From Lactococcus lactis (GTDB taxonomy: Bacteria; Bacillota; Bacilli; Lactobacillales; Streptococcaceae), in NCBI RefSeq assembly GCF_029023865.1, contig NZ_CP118969.1, positions 1-64,000 of the forward strand: a stretch of 64,000 nt of DNA, read 5' to 3'. Under the pieces are notes generated by a model that made no database searches, had not been told where the DNA came from, and saw only the letters and a list, made by a program, of their open reading frames with translations. Below are positions 54,145 to 63,138 of the stretch, piece after piece; the first letter of the stretch is position 1, and every line of letters begins with the position of its first letter. Made by a program: the position numbers and the translations under genes.

Positions 54145-55320
54145 ATGGATTTATTAAAAAAATTTAACCCTAATTTAGATAAAATTGAAATTTCATTGAT
54201 TCGTCAGTTTGACCAACAGGTTTCATCTATTCCTGATATTATTAAGTTGACTTTGGGAGAACCTGATTTTTATACGCCTGAGCATGTTAAACAAGCAGGG
54301 ATTGCGGCGATTGAAAATAATCAAAGTCATTATACTGGAATGGCTGGTTTACTAGAACTACGTCAGGCAGCTAGTGAATTTATGAATAAAAAATATGGTT
54401 TATCTTATGCAGCAGAAGATGAAATTTTAGTTACTGTTGGAGTAACGGAAGCCATTTCTAGTGTTTTGTTATCAATTTTGGTTGCTGGTGATGAAGTTTT
54501 GATTCCCGCGCCTGCATATCCTGGTTATGAGCCATTAATTACGCTTGCTGGCGGTTCTTTGGTTGAAATTGATACAAGAGCTAATGATTTTGTTCTTACG
54601 CCTGAGATGCTTGAACAAGCGATTGTCGAGCGTGAGGGAAAAGTTAAGGCCGTTATTTTGAATTATCCAGCAAATCCTACAGGGGTAACTTATAATCGGG
54701 GGCAAATTAAGGCTTTAGCTGAAGTTTTGAAAAAGCATGAAGTATTTGTGATTGCTGATGAAGTTTATTCTGAACTAAATTATACTGACCAACCGCATGT
54801 GTCAATTGCTGAATATGCACCTGAGCAAACAATCGTACTTAATGGTTTATCAAAATCGCATGCGATGACTGGTTGGCGGATTGGATTAATCTTTGCAGCG
54901 CGTGAATTAGTGGCACAGATTATTAAGACTCACCAATATTTGGTGACTTCGGCTTCAACTCAGTCACAGTTTGCAGCGATTGAAGCTTTGAAAAATGGTG
55001 CTGATGATGCTCTTCCGATGAAAAAAGAATATCTTAAACGTCGTGATTATATTATTGAAAAGATGTCAGACCTTGGTTTCAAAATTATTGAACCAGATGG
55101 AGCTTTCTACATTTTTGCAAAAATTCCAGCTGATTTAGAACAAGATTCATTCAAATTTGCTGTGGATTTTGCAAAAGAAAATGCAGTTGCCATTATTCCT
55201 GGTATCGCTTTTGGTCAGTACGGTGAAGGATTTGTCCGCTTATCTTATGCGGCTTCAATGGATATGATTGAGCAAGCAATGGCAAGATTGACGGATTATG
55301 TGACTAAAAAACGTGGCTGA
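54145..55320 (+). CDS. araT: Aromatic amino acid aminotransferase
   Basis: A class I PLP aminotransferase of 391 residues from ATG 54145. The PLP lysine is K237 in NGLSKSHAMTGWRIG, with NYPANPTGVTY and ADEVYSEL upstream. Length, sequence and the neighbouring recO match lactococcal AraT, which transfers the amino group of Tyr, Phe and Trp to 2-oxoglutarate and starts aroma formation. A longer frame to 54085 lacks a ribosome site. A terminator follows. Confidence 0.85.
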   Translation: MDLLKKFNPNLDKIEISLIRQFDQQVSSIPDIIKLTLGEPDFYTPEHVKQAGIAAIENNQSHYTGMAGLLELRQAASEFMNKKYGLSYAAEDEILVTVGVTEAISSVLLSILVAGDEVLIPAPAYPGYEPLITLAGGSLVEIDTRANDFVLTPEMLEQAIVEREGKVKAVILNYPANPTGVTYNRGQIKALAEVLKKHEVFVIADEVYSELNYTDQPHVSIAEYAPEQTIVLNGLSKSHAMTGWRIGLIFAARELVAQIIKTHQYLVTSASTQSQFAAIEALKNGADDALPMKKEYLKRRDYIIEKMSDLGFKIIEPDGAFYIFAKIPADLEQDSFKFAVDFAKENAVAIIPGIAFGQYGEGFVRLSYAASMDMIEQAMARLTDYVTKKRG

Positions 55321-55341
55321 GCAATCTGTCAGTAAAATTAA

Positions 55342-55384
55342 AAATCATTGATAACAGTTAGAAGAGTTGTCAGTGATTTTTTTG
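55342..55384 (+). terminator. Terminator of araT
   Basis: AAATCATTGATAAC pairs with GTTGTCAGTGATTT (wobbles included), followed by T. A -10 TATAAT for recO lies just after (55386-55391). Confidence 0.8.
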
Positions 55385-55418
55385 ATATAATGAAATAAAA
55401 TATCGAAAGGAGAAAATC

Positions 55419-56174
55419 ATGCGTGATGCCGAAACTCAAGGTCTAGTGCTTTACAGTCGTAATTACAAAGAAAAAGATAAATTGGTCAAAATTTTTACAG
55501 AGTCTTTTGGTAAACGGATGTTTTTTGTCAAAAATTTTGGAAAATCGCCTTATGCTAGTTCCTTACAAGCTTTTACTGATGGAAAATTGACGGCAACGAT
55601 TAATGACGGGGGATTTTCTTTTATCGAGGATGTCAGTGAAGTGGTCGTTTATAAAAATATTAGTTCAGATATTTTCATCAATGCTCATGCTTCTTATATC
55701 ATAAGTTTGGCTGATGCGGCCATTTCTGATAATCAATACGACCCAGGGCTTTATGGATTTCTAAAGCGAAGTTTAGAGCTTTTAGATCAAGGATTTGATA
55801 TGGAAGTCGTGACTAACATTTTTGAATTACAAGTTCTTCATCGTTTTGGGATTTCTTTGAACTTCTCAGAATGTGCATTTTGTCATAAAACCGTTGGACC
55901 CTTTGATTTTTCTTATAAATTTAGTGGCTGCCTTTGTCCCCAACATTTTGAAGAAGATTTACGACGGAGTCATCTTGACCCAAATGTGATTTATTTGGTC
56001 AATCTTTTTCAAGAAATATCTTTAGATGAACTCAAAAAAATCTCGATAAAAGCAGATATGAAACTAAAAATTCGTCAATTTATTGATGGGCTATATGATG
56101 AATATGTCGGAATTCATCTCAAATCCAAAAAATTCTTGGACGGAATGTCTGGTTGGGCAGATATTATGAAATAA
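55419..56174 (+). CDS. recO: DNA repair protein RecO
   Basis: RecO loads RecA together with RecR and RecF on SSB-coated DNA. The 251-residue protein has an N-terminal OB fold (ETQGLVLYSRNYKEKDKLVKIF) and a zinc-binding region with CAFC and a later CLC pair (about 152-174). Ribosome site AAAGGAG. The araT-recO pairing is common in streptococci. Confidence 0.95.
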   Translation: MRDAETQGLVLYSRNYKEKDKLVKIFTESFGKRMFFVKNFGKSPYASSLQAFTDGKLTATINDGGFSFIEDVSEVVVYKNISSDIFINAHASYIISLADAAISDNQYDPGLYGFLKRSLELLDQGFDMEVVTNIFELQVLHRFGISLNFSECAFCHKTVGPFDFSYKFSGCLCPQHFEEDLRRSHLDPNVIYLVNLFQEISLDELKKISIKADMKLKIRQFIDGLYDEYVGIHLKSKKFLDGMSGWADIMK

Positions 56175-56177
56175 ATC

Positions 56178-56220
56178 TGTGGATAAGTCGCTAGAAGTTC
56201 TGTCAGTAAATTTATCCACA
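56178..56220. promoter_or_regulatory. Inverted pair of perfect DnaA boxes
   Basis: TGTGGATAA (56178-56186) and TTATCCACA (56212-56220) are exact 9-mers in opposite orientation, part of a perfect 10-bp inverted repeat. A CTGTCAGT copy lies in the loop. A weaker box-like word TTATCCATA occurs at about 56482. Candidate DnaA-binding cluster or recO terminator. Confidence 0.6.
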
Positions 56221-56235
56221 GTGGAAAACTTAAAA

Positions 56236-56271
56236 TTACTGACAGAAACCTCTAAATATTTCTGTCAGTAA
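56236..56271. repeat. Inverted ACTGACAG pair upstream of the HTH remnant
   Basis: TTACTGACAG... and CTGTCAGTAA pair around a 16-base loop. Another ACTGACAG lies at 56457-56464 on the far side of the small HTH gene. Confidence 0.7.
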
Positions 56272-56287
56272 AAAATGAGGATAATTT

Positions 56288-56461
56288 ATGGACTCAAAAT
56301 CATGGGGAAGAGTTTTTCGTGAAATTCGCGAAATGAAAAATTTGTCATTAGCCAAAGTTGCAGGAGATTATGAGAATTCACCAAATTTTATTACTTCAAA
56401 GCAACAAGTTTCACGTTTTGAACTTGGTAAATCTGATATCACACTTACAAAAATTTACTGA
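56288..56461 (+). pseudogene. Rgg-like HTH regulator fragment
   Basis: 57 codons read as an N-terminal HTH of the Rgg/MutR type (WGRVFREIREMKNLSLAKVAG ... QQVSRFELGKSDITL). Full-length Rgg regulators have about 280-300 residues with a peptide-binding domain, which is absent. The frame stops at TGA inside an ACTGACAG repeat. A real short protein is possible but a truncated remnant is more likely. Confidence 0.65.
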
Positions 56462-56492
56462 CAGATTTTCCGTTAGTAAATTTATCCATAGA

Positions 56493-56524
56493 AAAAATCA
56501 CTGACAAATCCGTCAGTGATTTTT
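56493..56524. terminator. Bidirectional terminator at the pdhD end
   Basis: A 13-bp stem AAAAATCACTGAC/GTCAGTGATTTTT with a 6-base loop and A/T tails on both strands, next to the pdhD stop codon. Confidence 0.9.
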
Positions 56525-56531
56525 AATTTTA

Positions 56532-57950
56532 TTAAACGTGAATTGGTAAGCCATCAGCCAATTCAGCTGTATCCATAATCGCTTCACCAAGTGTTGGGTG
56601 AGGTTGGATAGTCAATGAAATGTCTTTAGAAGTCAATCCATTTTCAATCGCTAGTGATAAACCAGAAATCAAGTCAGATGCACCAGGGCCAACGATTTGA
56701 GCACCGATTAAGGCCCCTTCTTTAGTTTCAGTAATCAAACGTAAGAAACCAGTGGTATCATTCATTGAAATGGCACGGCCATTTGCAGCAAATGGGAACT
56801 TAGAAATTTTAACATCTTTACGGTCTTTAACTGATTCAGGCGTTTCTCCAACTGTTGCCAATTCAGTTGTTGTATAAGCTACAGCAGGCAAAGCAACGTG
56901 TAAGTCCACGTCGTCCTCAGCTCCAGCAATCGCAGCAGCAGCAACTTTAGCTTGGAAAGAAGCTTTGTGAGCGAGCATTGGACCAGGAACCACATCACCG
57001 ATTGCATAAATGTGAGGAACATTAGTTGCATAAGAATCATCAACTTCAATCAAACCACGGTCAGTCAATTTAACATCAGTATTGTTCAAGCCGATTAAAT
57101 CAGTATTTGGACGACGTCCAACAGAAACGAGTAAGTAATCACCAGTCACTGTTTGTTCTTTTCCATCAACCTCAAAAGTCAAAGTTACATCTTTATCAGT
57201 TTGAGTAGCTGATTTAGCCATTGCTGAAGTAAAGATTTCAGAACCAGCAGATTTAACGCGATTAGCAATGATATCAGACATTTCTTTATCAAACCCGTTT
57301 AAAATGTGGTCCAAACCTTCAACAATTGTAATCTTAGAACCAAGCATACGGTAAGCTCCACCAAGCTCAGAACCAATAACTCCTCCCCCAACAATAATCA
57401 AATGTTTAGGAACTTCTGGAAGTGACAAAGCACCAGTAGAGTCAATAATGCGACCACCAAATGGGAAAGAAGGAATTTCGATAGGACGTGAACCAGTTGA
57501 GATAATCACATCATTAAATTGCAAAAGTTGGAACCCATCTTCTTGTTCAACATTTATTGTATTGTTATCAATAAATTCTGCAATTCCTTGAATCACGTCA
57601 ACTTTGTGTTTTTTAAGTAGCATTTTAACGCCACCTGTCAACTGGTTGACAACTTTATCTTGTTTCCATTTTTGGGCAGATTCCCAGTTTAATTTAACAT
57701 TTCCGACAGAAAGACCAAAAGGATTTTCTCCTTTTTCTTCCTCCAAAGATTCTTGGTAATGATGACCAATATTAATCAATGCTTTTGATGGGATACAACC
57801 AATATTTAAACAAACCCCACCAACATTATCTTTTTCAATAATTGTAACTTTTTTACCAAGTTCAGCCGCACGGATGGCTGCAACATAACCACCAGGGCCT
57901 GAACCAATAACAACCAAATCAACTTCTGTTGCTTGTGCACCAACAACCAT
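56532..57950 (-). CDS. pdhD: Dihydrolipoamide dehydrogenase (E3) of pyruvate dehydrogenase
   Basis: E3 reoxidises the dihydrolipoyl groups of E2 and passes electrons through FAD to NAD. The protein has 472 residues. FAD-binding GSGPGG is at 16-21, the redox pair is Cys47 and Cys52 (GGVCLNIGC), the NAD-binding GGGVIG lies mid-protein, and the C-terminal HPTLGE has the catalytic His-Glu. It follows pdhC by about 190 bp that hold two large hairpins, so it may have its own promoter. Confidence 0.96.
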   Translation of the reverse strand: MVVGAQATEVDLVVIGSGPGGYVAAIRAAELGKKVTIIEKDNVGGVCLNIGCIPSKALINIGHHYQESLEEEKGENPFGLSVGNVKLNWESAQKWKQDKVVNQLTGGVKMLLKKHKVDVIQGIAEFIDNNTINVEQEDGFQLLQFNDVIISTGSRPIEIPSFPFGGRIIDSTGALSLPEVPKHLIIVGGGVIGSELGGAYRMLGSKITIVEGLDHILNGFDKEMSDIIANRVKSAGSEIFTSAMAKSATQTDKDVTLTFEVDGKEQTVTGDYLLVSVGRRPNTDLIGLNNTDVKLTDRGLIEVDDSYATNVPHIYAIGDVVPGPMLAHKASFQAKVAAAAIAGAEDDVDLHVALPAVAYTTTELATVGETPESVKDRKDVKISKFPFAANGRAISMNDTTGFLRLITETKEGALIGAQIVGPGASDLISGLSLAIENGLTSKDISLTIQPHPTLGEAIMDTAELADGLPIHV

Positions 57951-57990
57951 AATATATCCTCTTTCTTGTAAACATTAGTGTCAACTTGAA

Positions 57991-58138
57991 TTTACAATAC
58001 TGTAAACTAGTTTTTTAAATCTATGACAGAAAGGAACGAAAAAATATTTTTTCGTTCCTTTACTAATAAGACAATTAGCGAGTATCCTCTAGGAGACACG
58101 CCTGTAATAAATAGATGCTTTAGCACCATTTATTACAG
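57991..58138. promoter_or_regulatory. pdhC-pdhD intergenic inverted repeats
   Basis: Three dyads: TTTACA-ATAC-TGTAAA (57991-58006), a 16-bp-arm palindrome AAAGGAACGAAAAAAT/ATTTTTTCGTTCCTTT (58030-58061), and CTGTAATAAAT/ATTTATTACAG (58102-58138) right after pdhC. The last two can end or stabilise the pdhABC message; the first may be an operator for pdhD. Confidence 0.7.
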
Positions 58139-58142
58139 CCTA

Positions 58143-59732
58143 TTAGATTTCCATAAGCATGAACTCAGGGTCAGCCAATAGAGATTTCAAGTAGTTAAGT
58201 GATGTTTGACCCAACATTCCATCAATCAAACGGTGATCATAAGTCATAGACAATTTCATGTTTTGTCCGACAACAATTTCGCCTTCACCATTAACAATTG
58301 GTTCTTTAACGATTGAACCCAGTCCTAAAATTACGACATCAGAACCATTAATGATTGGTGTAAACCAAGAACCACGAGCAGATCCAATATTTGAAATTGT
58401 AATTGTTGAACCTTGCATTTGTTGAGGTTTAAGTGTTCCTTCTCGTGTAGCAGTAGCTAATTCAGCGATTTCTTTAGCAATCTCAAGAATTGATTTAGTT
58501 TCAGCTTCATGAATCACTGGAACGTACAAACCAGTTGGAGCATTTACAGCGATTCCAAGGTTGACATGTTCGTGATAAACAATTTCTTGTTTTTCATAGT
58601 CAACAGAAGCATTGATATCTGGGAATTTATGAGCAGTAGTAGCCAAAGCTTTAGCAACATAAGCAAGATAGGTTAATTTAATATCTTGTTTTGCAGCAAT
58701 TTCTTTAAAGACAGCACGATGTTTCACGAGTTTAGAAACTTCAACTTGGTCAAAGTTTGTTACTGGGGGAATGTGTGTATGTTGAGCAGTCATAACTTTA
58801 GAAACAACTTTACGAGTTGGATTCATTGCTTCACGTCGATCACCAGCTCCTGCTTTAACGCTTGGCGCTTTTTCAGCAACAGGAGCAGCTGGTTTATCAG
58901 CCTTAGGTGCTGGAGCGGCTTCTGGTGCTGTTTGAGCGATAGGAGCGACACTGCCAGATTCAAAAGCTTTAACATCGGCCAACGTTGTGTGACCGTGACG
59001 ACCAGTTGCAGGAACTTGACTTAAATCAATACCAGCCTTGCGTGCATAATGACGAACAGAAGGCATCGCAAGAATGTGACCAGTAGAAGTTGTTTTAGTC
59101 AATGGAGCATTTGCAGGACTAGCTGCTTTAGGTGCTTCTGCGACTGGAGCAGGACTAGCAGCTGCTGGAGCAGCCCCATTTCCATTGTATTCAATTAAAG
59201 GAGCCCCAACTTCTACAGTCGTTCCAGCTTCAACGAAAAGTTTAGTGACTTTTCCAGAATATGGAGAAAGAATTTCTTGCATGAGTTTATCATTTTGAAC
59301 CTCTGCAACAGGATCATCTTCTTTAATTTCATCTCCAACTTTAACTAACCAGTTGGCGATATCTCCTTCATGCATTCCTTCACCAATATCAGGCATCGTG
59401 AAGATTTGAGCTTCTCCAGAAGGTGCATCAGTTGTAGCAGTATCAGAACCAGCTGTTTCTTGAGGAGCAGGAGCAGCTGCAGAAGAGCCTGAACCGTCAC
59501 CATCAAACTCAACCAAAGGAGAATCAACTTCTACGGTTGTTCCAGCTTCAACGAAAAGTTTTGTTACGGTACCAGAATAAGGAGAGAGAATTTCTTGCAT
59601 AAGTTTATCATTTTGTACTTCAGCAATTGGGTCATCTTCTTTAACAACATCTCCAACTTTAACTAACCAGTTGGCAATGTCTCCTTCGTGCATTCCTTCG
59701 CCAATATCAGGCATTTTAAAAATCTCAGTCAT
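58143..59732 (-). CDS. pdhC: Dihydrolipoamide acetyltransferase (E2) of pyruvate dehydrogenase
   Basis: E2 carries acetyl groups from E1 to CoA. From ATG 59732 it has 529 residues; a TTG two codons upstream is less likely. Two lipoyl domains, each with an EVQNDKLMQEI motif, carry the lipoyl-lysines at about K43 and K149 of this start. Ala/Pro-rich linkers, a peripheral subunit-binding domain (LAMPSVRHYARKAGI) and the catalytic domain with TYDHRLIDG follow. The start overlaps the pdhB stop by 8 bp. Confidence 0.96.
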   Translation of the reverse strand: MTEIFKMPDIGEGMHEGDIANWLVKVGDVVKEDDPIAEVQNDKLMQEILSPYSGTVTKLFVEAGTTVEVDSPLVEFDGDGSGSSAAAPAPQETAGSDTATTDAPSGEAQIFTMPDIGEGMHEGDIANWLVKVGDEIKEDDPVAEVQNDKLMQEILSPYSGKVTKLFVEAGTTVEVGAPLIEYNGNGAAPAAASPAPVAEAPKAASPANAPLTKTTSTGHILAMPSVRHYARKAGIDLSQVPATGRHGHTTLADVKAFESGSVAPIAQTAPEAAPAPKADKPAAPVAEKAPSVKAGAGDRREAMNPTRKVVSKVMTAQHTHIPPVTNFDQVEVSKLVKHRAVFKEIAAKQDIKLTYLAYVAKALATTAHKFPDINASVDYEKQEIVYHEHVNLGIAVNAPTGLYVPVIHEAETKSILEIAKEIAELATATREGTLKPQQMQGSTITISNIGSARGSWFTPIINGSDVVILGLGSIVKEPIVNGEGEIVVGQNMKLSMTYDHRLIDGMLGQTSLNYLKSLLADPEFMLMEI

Positions 59733-60705
59733 AGTCAACCACCTCTTTAACTTTATTCACAATATCTTCAGCTTTAACTGCCCAGTCATTTTCTGCTTGT
59801 GCAAATGGGAAAATTGAGTCAGGACCACTAACACGTCCAATTGGGGCTTTAAGGTTCAAAACAAAACGTTCTGAAATTTCGGCCATGACATTCGCTGCGA
59901 TACCGGCTGTACGTTGAGCTTCTTGAACAACGACCACACGCCCAGTTTTTTCAACTGTTTTACCAATTGACTCAATATCAAGAGGAGCAACTGTTCTGAG
60001 GTCAAGGACTTCAGCTTTAATTCCATCTTTTTCGAGTTGTTCAGCAGCTTTAAGAGCAAGTGGAACTGTTCCACCATAAGCAATGATTGAAACATCAGAT
60101 CCTTCTTTAGCGACTGCAGCAGTATCAAGTGGTGTAGTATAGTAACCTTCAGGAACTTCACCTTTAAGTGAGCGATAAAGGTGAAGGTTTTCAAGGAAAA
60201 TAACAGGGTCGTTATTTTCAATTGAAGCCAGCAATAATCCTTTAGCATCAGCTGGATTTGAAGGCATTACAACACGAATTCCGGGGATTTGTGAAAATAG
60301 CCCTTCAATTGAATCCGCGTGCATTTCAGGCGTTTTAGTTCCGATTCCATAAGGTGTACGCACGACAATATTATTTGAACGTGTGTTATTAAAACGGTAA
60401 CGTGTCCGGCTCATTTGTCCAGCAATTGAGTCGAAAACTTCAAAGATAAAGGTTCCGAATTGGATTTCCATAATTGGGTGGAAACCTTGTGTTGCAAGAC
60501 CAATTGCCATTCCACCAATTCCTGATTCAGCAAGTGGAGTATTGAAAACACGTTCTTCTCCATATTTTGCTTGCAGACCATCAGTAGCACGGAAAACCCC
60601 ACCATTTTGTCCAACGTCTTCACCAAAAATGAGTGCATCTTTATCTTTTTCAAGCGCCAAATCAAGCGCTTCTGTAATTGCTGCAATATAAGTTTTTACT
60701 GCCAT
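59725..60705 (-). CDS. pdhB: Pyruvate dehydrogenase E1 beta subunit
   Basis: E1 beta pairs with PdhA to decarboxylate pyruvate with thiamine diphosphate. 326 residues with LIFGEDVGQNGGVFRAT and the transketolase-type central domain (AYGGTVPLAL). It starts 2 bp after pdhA and overlaps pdhC, so the three are coupled. Confidence 0.96.
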   Translation of the reverse strand: MAVKTYIAAITEALDLALEKDKDALIFGEDVGQNGGVFRATDGLQAKYGEERVFNTPLAESGIGGMAIGLATQGFHPIMEIQFGTFIFEVFDSIAGQMSRTRYRFNNTRSNNIVVRTPYGIGTKTPEMHADSIEGLFSQIPGIRVVMPSNPADAKGLLLASIENNDPVIFLENLHLYRSLKGEVPEGYYTTPLDTAAVAKEGSDVSIIAYGGTVPLALKAAEQLEKDGIKAEVLDLRTVAPLDIESIGKTVEKTGRVVVVQEAQRTAGIAANVMAEISERFVLNLKAPIGRVSGPDSIFPFAQAENDWAVKAEDIVNKVKEVVDYD

Positions 60706-60707
60706 TC

Positions 60708-61832
60708 TTATTTGCCCTCGCTTTCAAATTTTGCAATTTGTTCTGCCATTGCTTGGCTTGGCACTTCAAGTGTATTTTTAATGAAGCTAGAAATTTTTTG
60801 TTTTTCAACATTGTTGGCTTTCTTAATGTCGGCATCAATACCTGCATCAAGTTCAGCAATATAAGCTTCCTCTTTCTCTGTATCCCAAAGTCCTTTTTCA
60901 GTCAGGAAATTACGCATACGAACGAGAGGTTCTTTTTTCCACCAAGCTTCAATGTCTTCTTTAGTACGATAGCGAAGTGGGTCATCACCAGCTGTTGAGT
61001 GTGGTTCTAAACGGTTTGTAATTGCTTCAATAACAACTGGACCATTTCCAGCTACTGCCCAAGCACGAGCTTCTTTAGAAGCAAGATACATAGCAATCGC
61101 GTCCATTCCATCAACTACGATCGAAGGAGCACCTGCGGCCCAACCTTTAGCAGCTAAATGAGGAGCGGCACTTTGGAGACTACGAGGTGTCGAAATTGCA
61201 TAGCCGTTATTTTGGATAAAGGCAACAAGTGGGGCTTTATAAGCTCCAGCAAAGTTAATTCCTTCATAAGTATCACCTTGTGAAGAACCACCATCACCAG
61301 TGTAAACGAAAGCTACAGCATCTTTTTTACGTTTTTTGAGTCCGAGCGCGACACCAGCAGCTTCAACGTATTGAGCACCAATGATAATTTGTGGGAACCA
61401 TGAGTTTACAGGTTTACCATCATCGGTAGTGTACTCATTACCAAGTTGATGTCCACGAGACCAAAGAAGACCTTTCCAGATTGGCCAACCTTTTGCGTAA
61501 ATTTGTGGCAAGTCACGGTAACCTGGGAAGAGCCAGTCTTCGTCAGTGAAAGCGAATGATGAGGCCATTTGAGAAGCTTCTTGACCAGCGTGAGGTCCAA
61601 AGAATCCCATACGTCCTTGTTTAGCTAATTTCATTGAACGAATGTCAACTTGACGTGCAAAAAGCATACTTTTAAAGAGTTCAACGAGTTTTTCATCAGA
61701 AAGTCCTGCACGTTTAAGACCATCTTCGTCAACAATTTTTCCTTCTTCGTTAAGAATTTGAAGCATTGGAAATGTAGTGTCTTGCAGTTCTAGCTGCGCT
61801 TTGAAATCTAAGATTTGTTCTGAATTTGACAT
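60708..61832 (-). CDS. pdhA: Pyruvate dehydrogenase E1 alpha subunit
   Basis: The thiamine diphosphate-binding subunit, with 374 residues. The cofactor motif runs from GDGGSSQGD (179-187) to QNN (207-209). The phosphorylation-loop region (RLEPHSTAGDDP) is typical. The start has an AGAAAGGGA site and lies 88 bp after lplL, probably in the same transcript. Confidence 0.96.
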   Translation of the reverse strand: MSNSEQILDFKAQLELQDTTFPMLQILNEEGKIVDEDGLKRAGLSDEKLVELFKSMLFARQVDIRSMKLAKQGRMGFFGPHAGQEASQMASSFAFTDEDWLFPGYRDLPQIYAKGWPIWKGLLWSRGHQLGNEYTTDDGKPVNSWFPQIIIGAQYVEAAGVALGLKKRKKDAVAFVYTGDGGSSQGDTYEGINFAGAYKAPLVAFIQNNGYAISTPRSLQSAAPHLAAKGWAAGAPSIVVDGMDAIAMYLASKEARAWAVAGNGPVVIEAITNRLEPHSTAGDDPLRYRTKEDIEAWWKKEPLVRMRNFLTEKGLWDTEKEEAYIAELDAGIDADIKKANNVEKQKISSFIKNTLEVPSQAMAEQIAKFESEGK

Positions 61833-61920
61833 AATAGATTCCCTTTCTATTTTATGTGTCTATAATTAGAAATTTATCATTTTTTGGAGAAATTTCCTAA
61901 GGTTATGCTTGTGAAATAAC

Positions 61921-62922
61921 TTAATCTGTTCGATAGTCAGCTTTGAACATTTCAGAAAGTTCAGTATTTTGAATTGTTCCAAAATATTGTCCTTCTTTAT
62001 TTGTTTCAAGGACTTCAAGAATTGCTGAAGGTTCAAATTCAAGACCAATAAATTGCTCTTTGATATCTCGCCAATCTCGAACGCCTAAGAAATCTCCTTG
62101 GAAATTAATTTCAGTGATTTTACCATTTTCAACATTGACTTGAATATCAATGGCTCCGCCAGTAAATTTAGCGTGATTTTGGAAGGAGAATTTTGGTGAT
62201 TCGCCATAATTCCAATCCCAAGTTGCAAATTGCTCATCTCGTATTTTTTTGATTGAGCTAAGTTGGTCATCAGTTAAAACTAATTCACCATCTTTTCCTT
62301 CGTCTGTGAGATAGTATTTTAATGCGTCAATAAAACTATCTAAGGTTAAGTCCTCAGGGGCAAAATCTTTGATATTTCCCACACGAGCGCGAACTGATTT
62401 AGCCGCTTTACTGACAAATTTTTCATCAGAAACATTGAGAGAACGAATCATTGCTTCAACATCAGTGTCCCAAAGGAGGGTTCCGTGATGCATCAAATAA
62501 CCTCCAGCATAGCGTTGGGCATTTCCCGAAATCTTTTTACCCTCAACTTCAAGGTCATTGCGTCCAGTAATTTCAGCTTTGATTCCAACAGCATGGAGTG
62601 CTTCATACATCGGTTGAACAAATTTTTTAAAGTTGACAGAGCCAGAATTTTCGACAGGAACAAAAAATGTGAAACAGATGTTTCCTTCATCATGATAAAC
62701 TGCACCACCGCCAGATACTCGACGAACAACTTGAACATCATGACTGTCAATGTAGTCTTGATTCACTTCAGCAAAAGTGTTTTGGTTGCGCCCCACAATA
62801 ACTGCACGTTTATTTTGCCATAAAGCAAAAACAGGCTCAGTTGGTTTTAGGTGATAAAGTAGCCAGCTGTCCATCGCGATATTTGTGTAAGCGTCTTGAC
62901 CTAGATAGTTAATAAATTGCAT
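61921..62922 (-). CDS. lplL: Lipoate-protein ligase
   Basis: The enzyme activates lipoate with ATP and attaches it to lipoyl domains such as those of PdhC. From ATG 62922 it has 333 residues, with RRVSGGGAVYHD at 68-79 and a KISGNAQR motif that holds the lipoyl-adenylate lysine. A longer version from 62988 is less likely because GGAAGGGA serves the ATG. It heads the pdh cluster and shares its promoter. Confidence 0.93.
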   Translation of the reverse strand: MQFINYLGQDAYTNIAMDSWLLYHLKPTEPVFALWQNKRAVIVGRNQNTFAEVNQDYIDSHDVQVVRRVSGGGAVYHDEGNICFTFFVPVENSGSVNFKKFVQPMYEALHAVGIKAEITGRNDLEVEGKKISGNAQRYAGGYLMHHGTLLWDTDVEAMIRSLNVSDEKFVSKAAKSVRARVGNIKDFAPEDLTLDSFIDALKYYLTDEGKDGELVLTDDQLSSIKKIRDEQFATWDWNYGESPKFSFQNHAKFTGGAIDIQVNVENGKITEINFQGDFLGVRDWRDIKEQFIGLEFEPSAILEVLETNKEGQYFGTIQNTELSEMFKADYRTD

Positions 62923-62951
62923 GTTTATGCATCCCTTCCAAATCCTTGTGC

Positions 62952-63023
62952 TTATTTTGTCAAACAAGTTTGACAAAATAACACGCACGATTTAATTATA
63001 CCCTTTGTGAAACAAAATGTAAA
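62952..63023 (-). promoter_or_regulatory. Promoter of lplL-pdh with perfect 14-bp inverted repeat
   Basis: Minus-strand TTTACA (63018-63023), a 17-bp spacer and TATAAT (62995-63000). Just after the expected start lies TTATTTTGTCAAAC-AA-GTTTGACAAAATAA in two perfect arms (62952-62965 and 62968-62981). It could be a repressor site or a 5' hairpin. Confidence 0.85.
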
Positions 63024-63112
63024 GAGAAATGCTTTACGCTTACAATTACTGTACTATGTGATTTTCACCTCAAAATATTGTGAAATAGATATCATTTGTG
63101 ATAGATGAAAAA

Positions 63113-63138
63113 AAGACCAGTCTATTTTGACTGGTCTT
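63113..63138 (-). terminator. Terminator of the glpQ-like gene
   Basis: AAGACCAGTC/GACTGGTCTT stem with T-run on the minus strand. It overlaps the stop codon. Confidence 0.9.
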
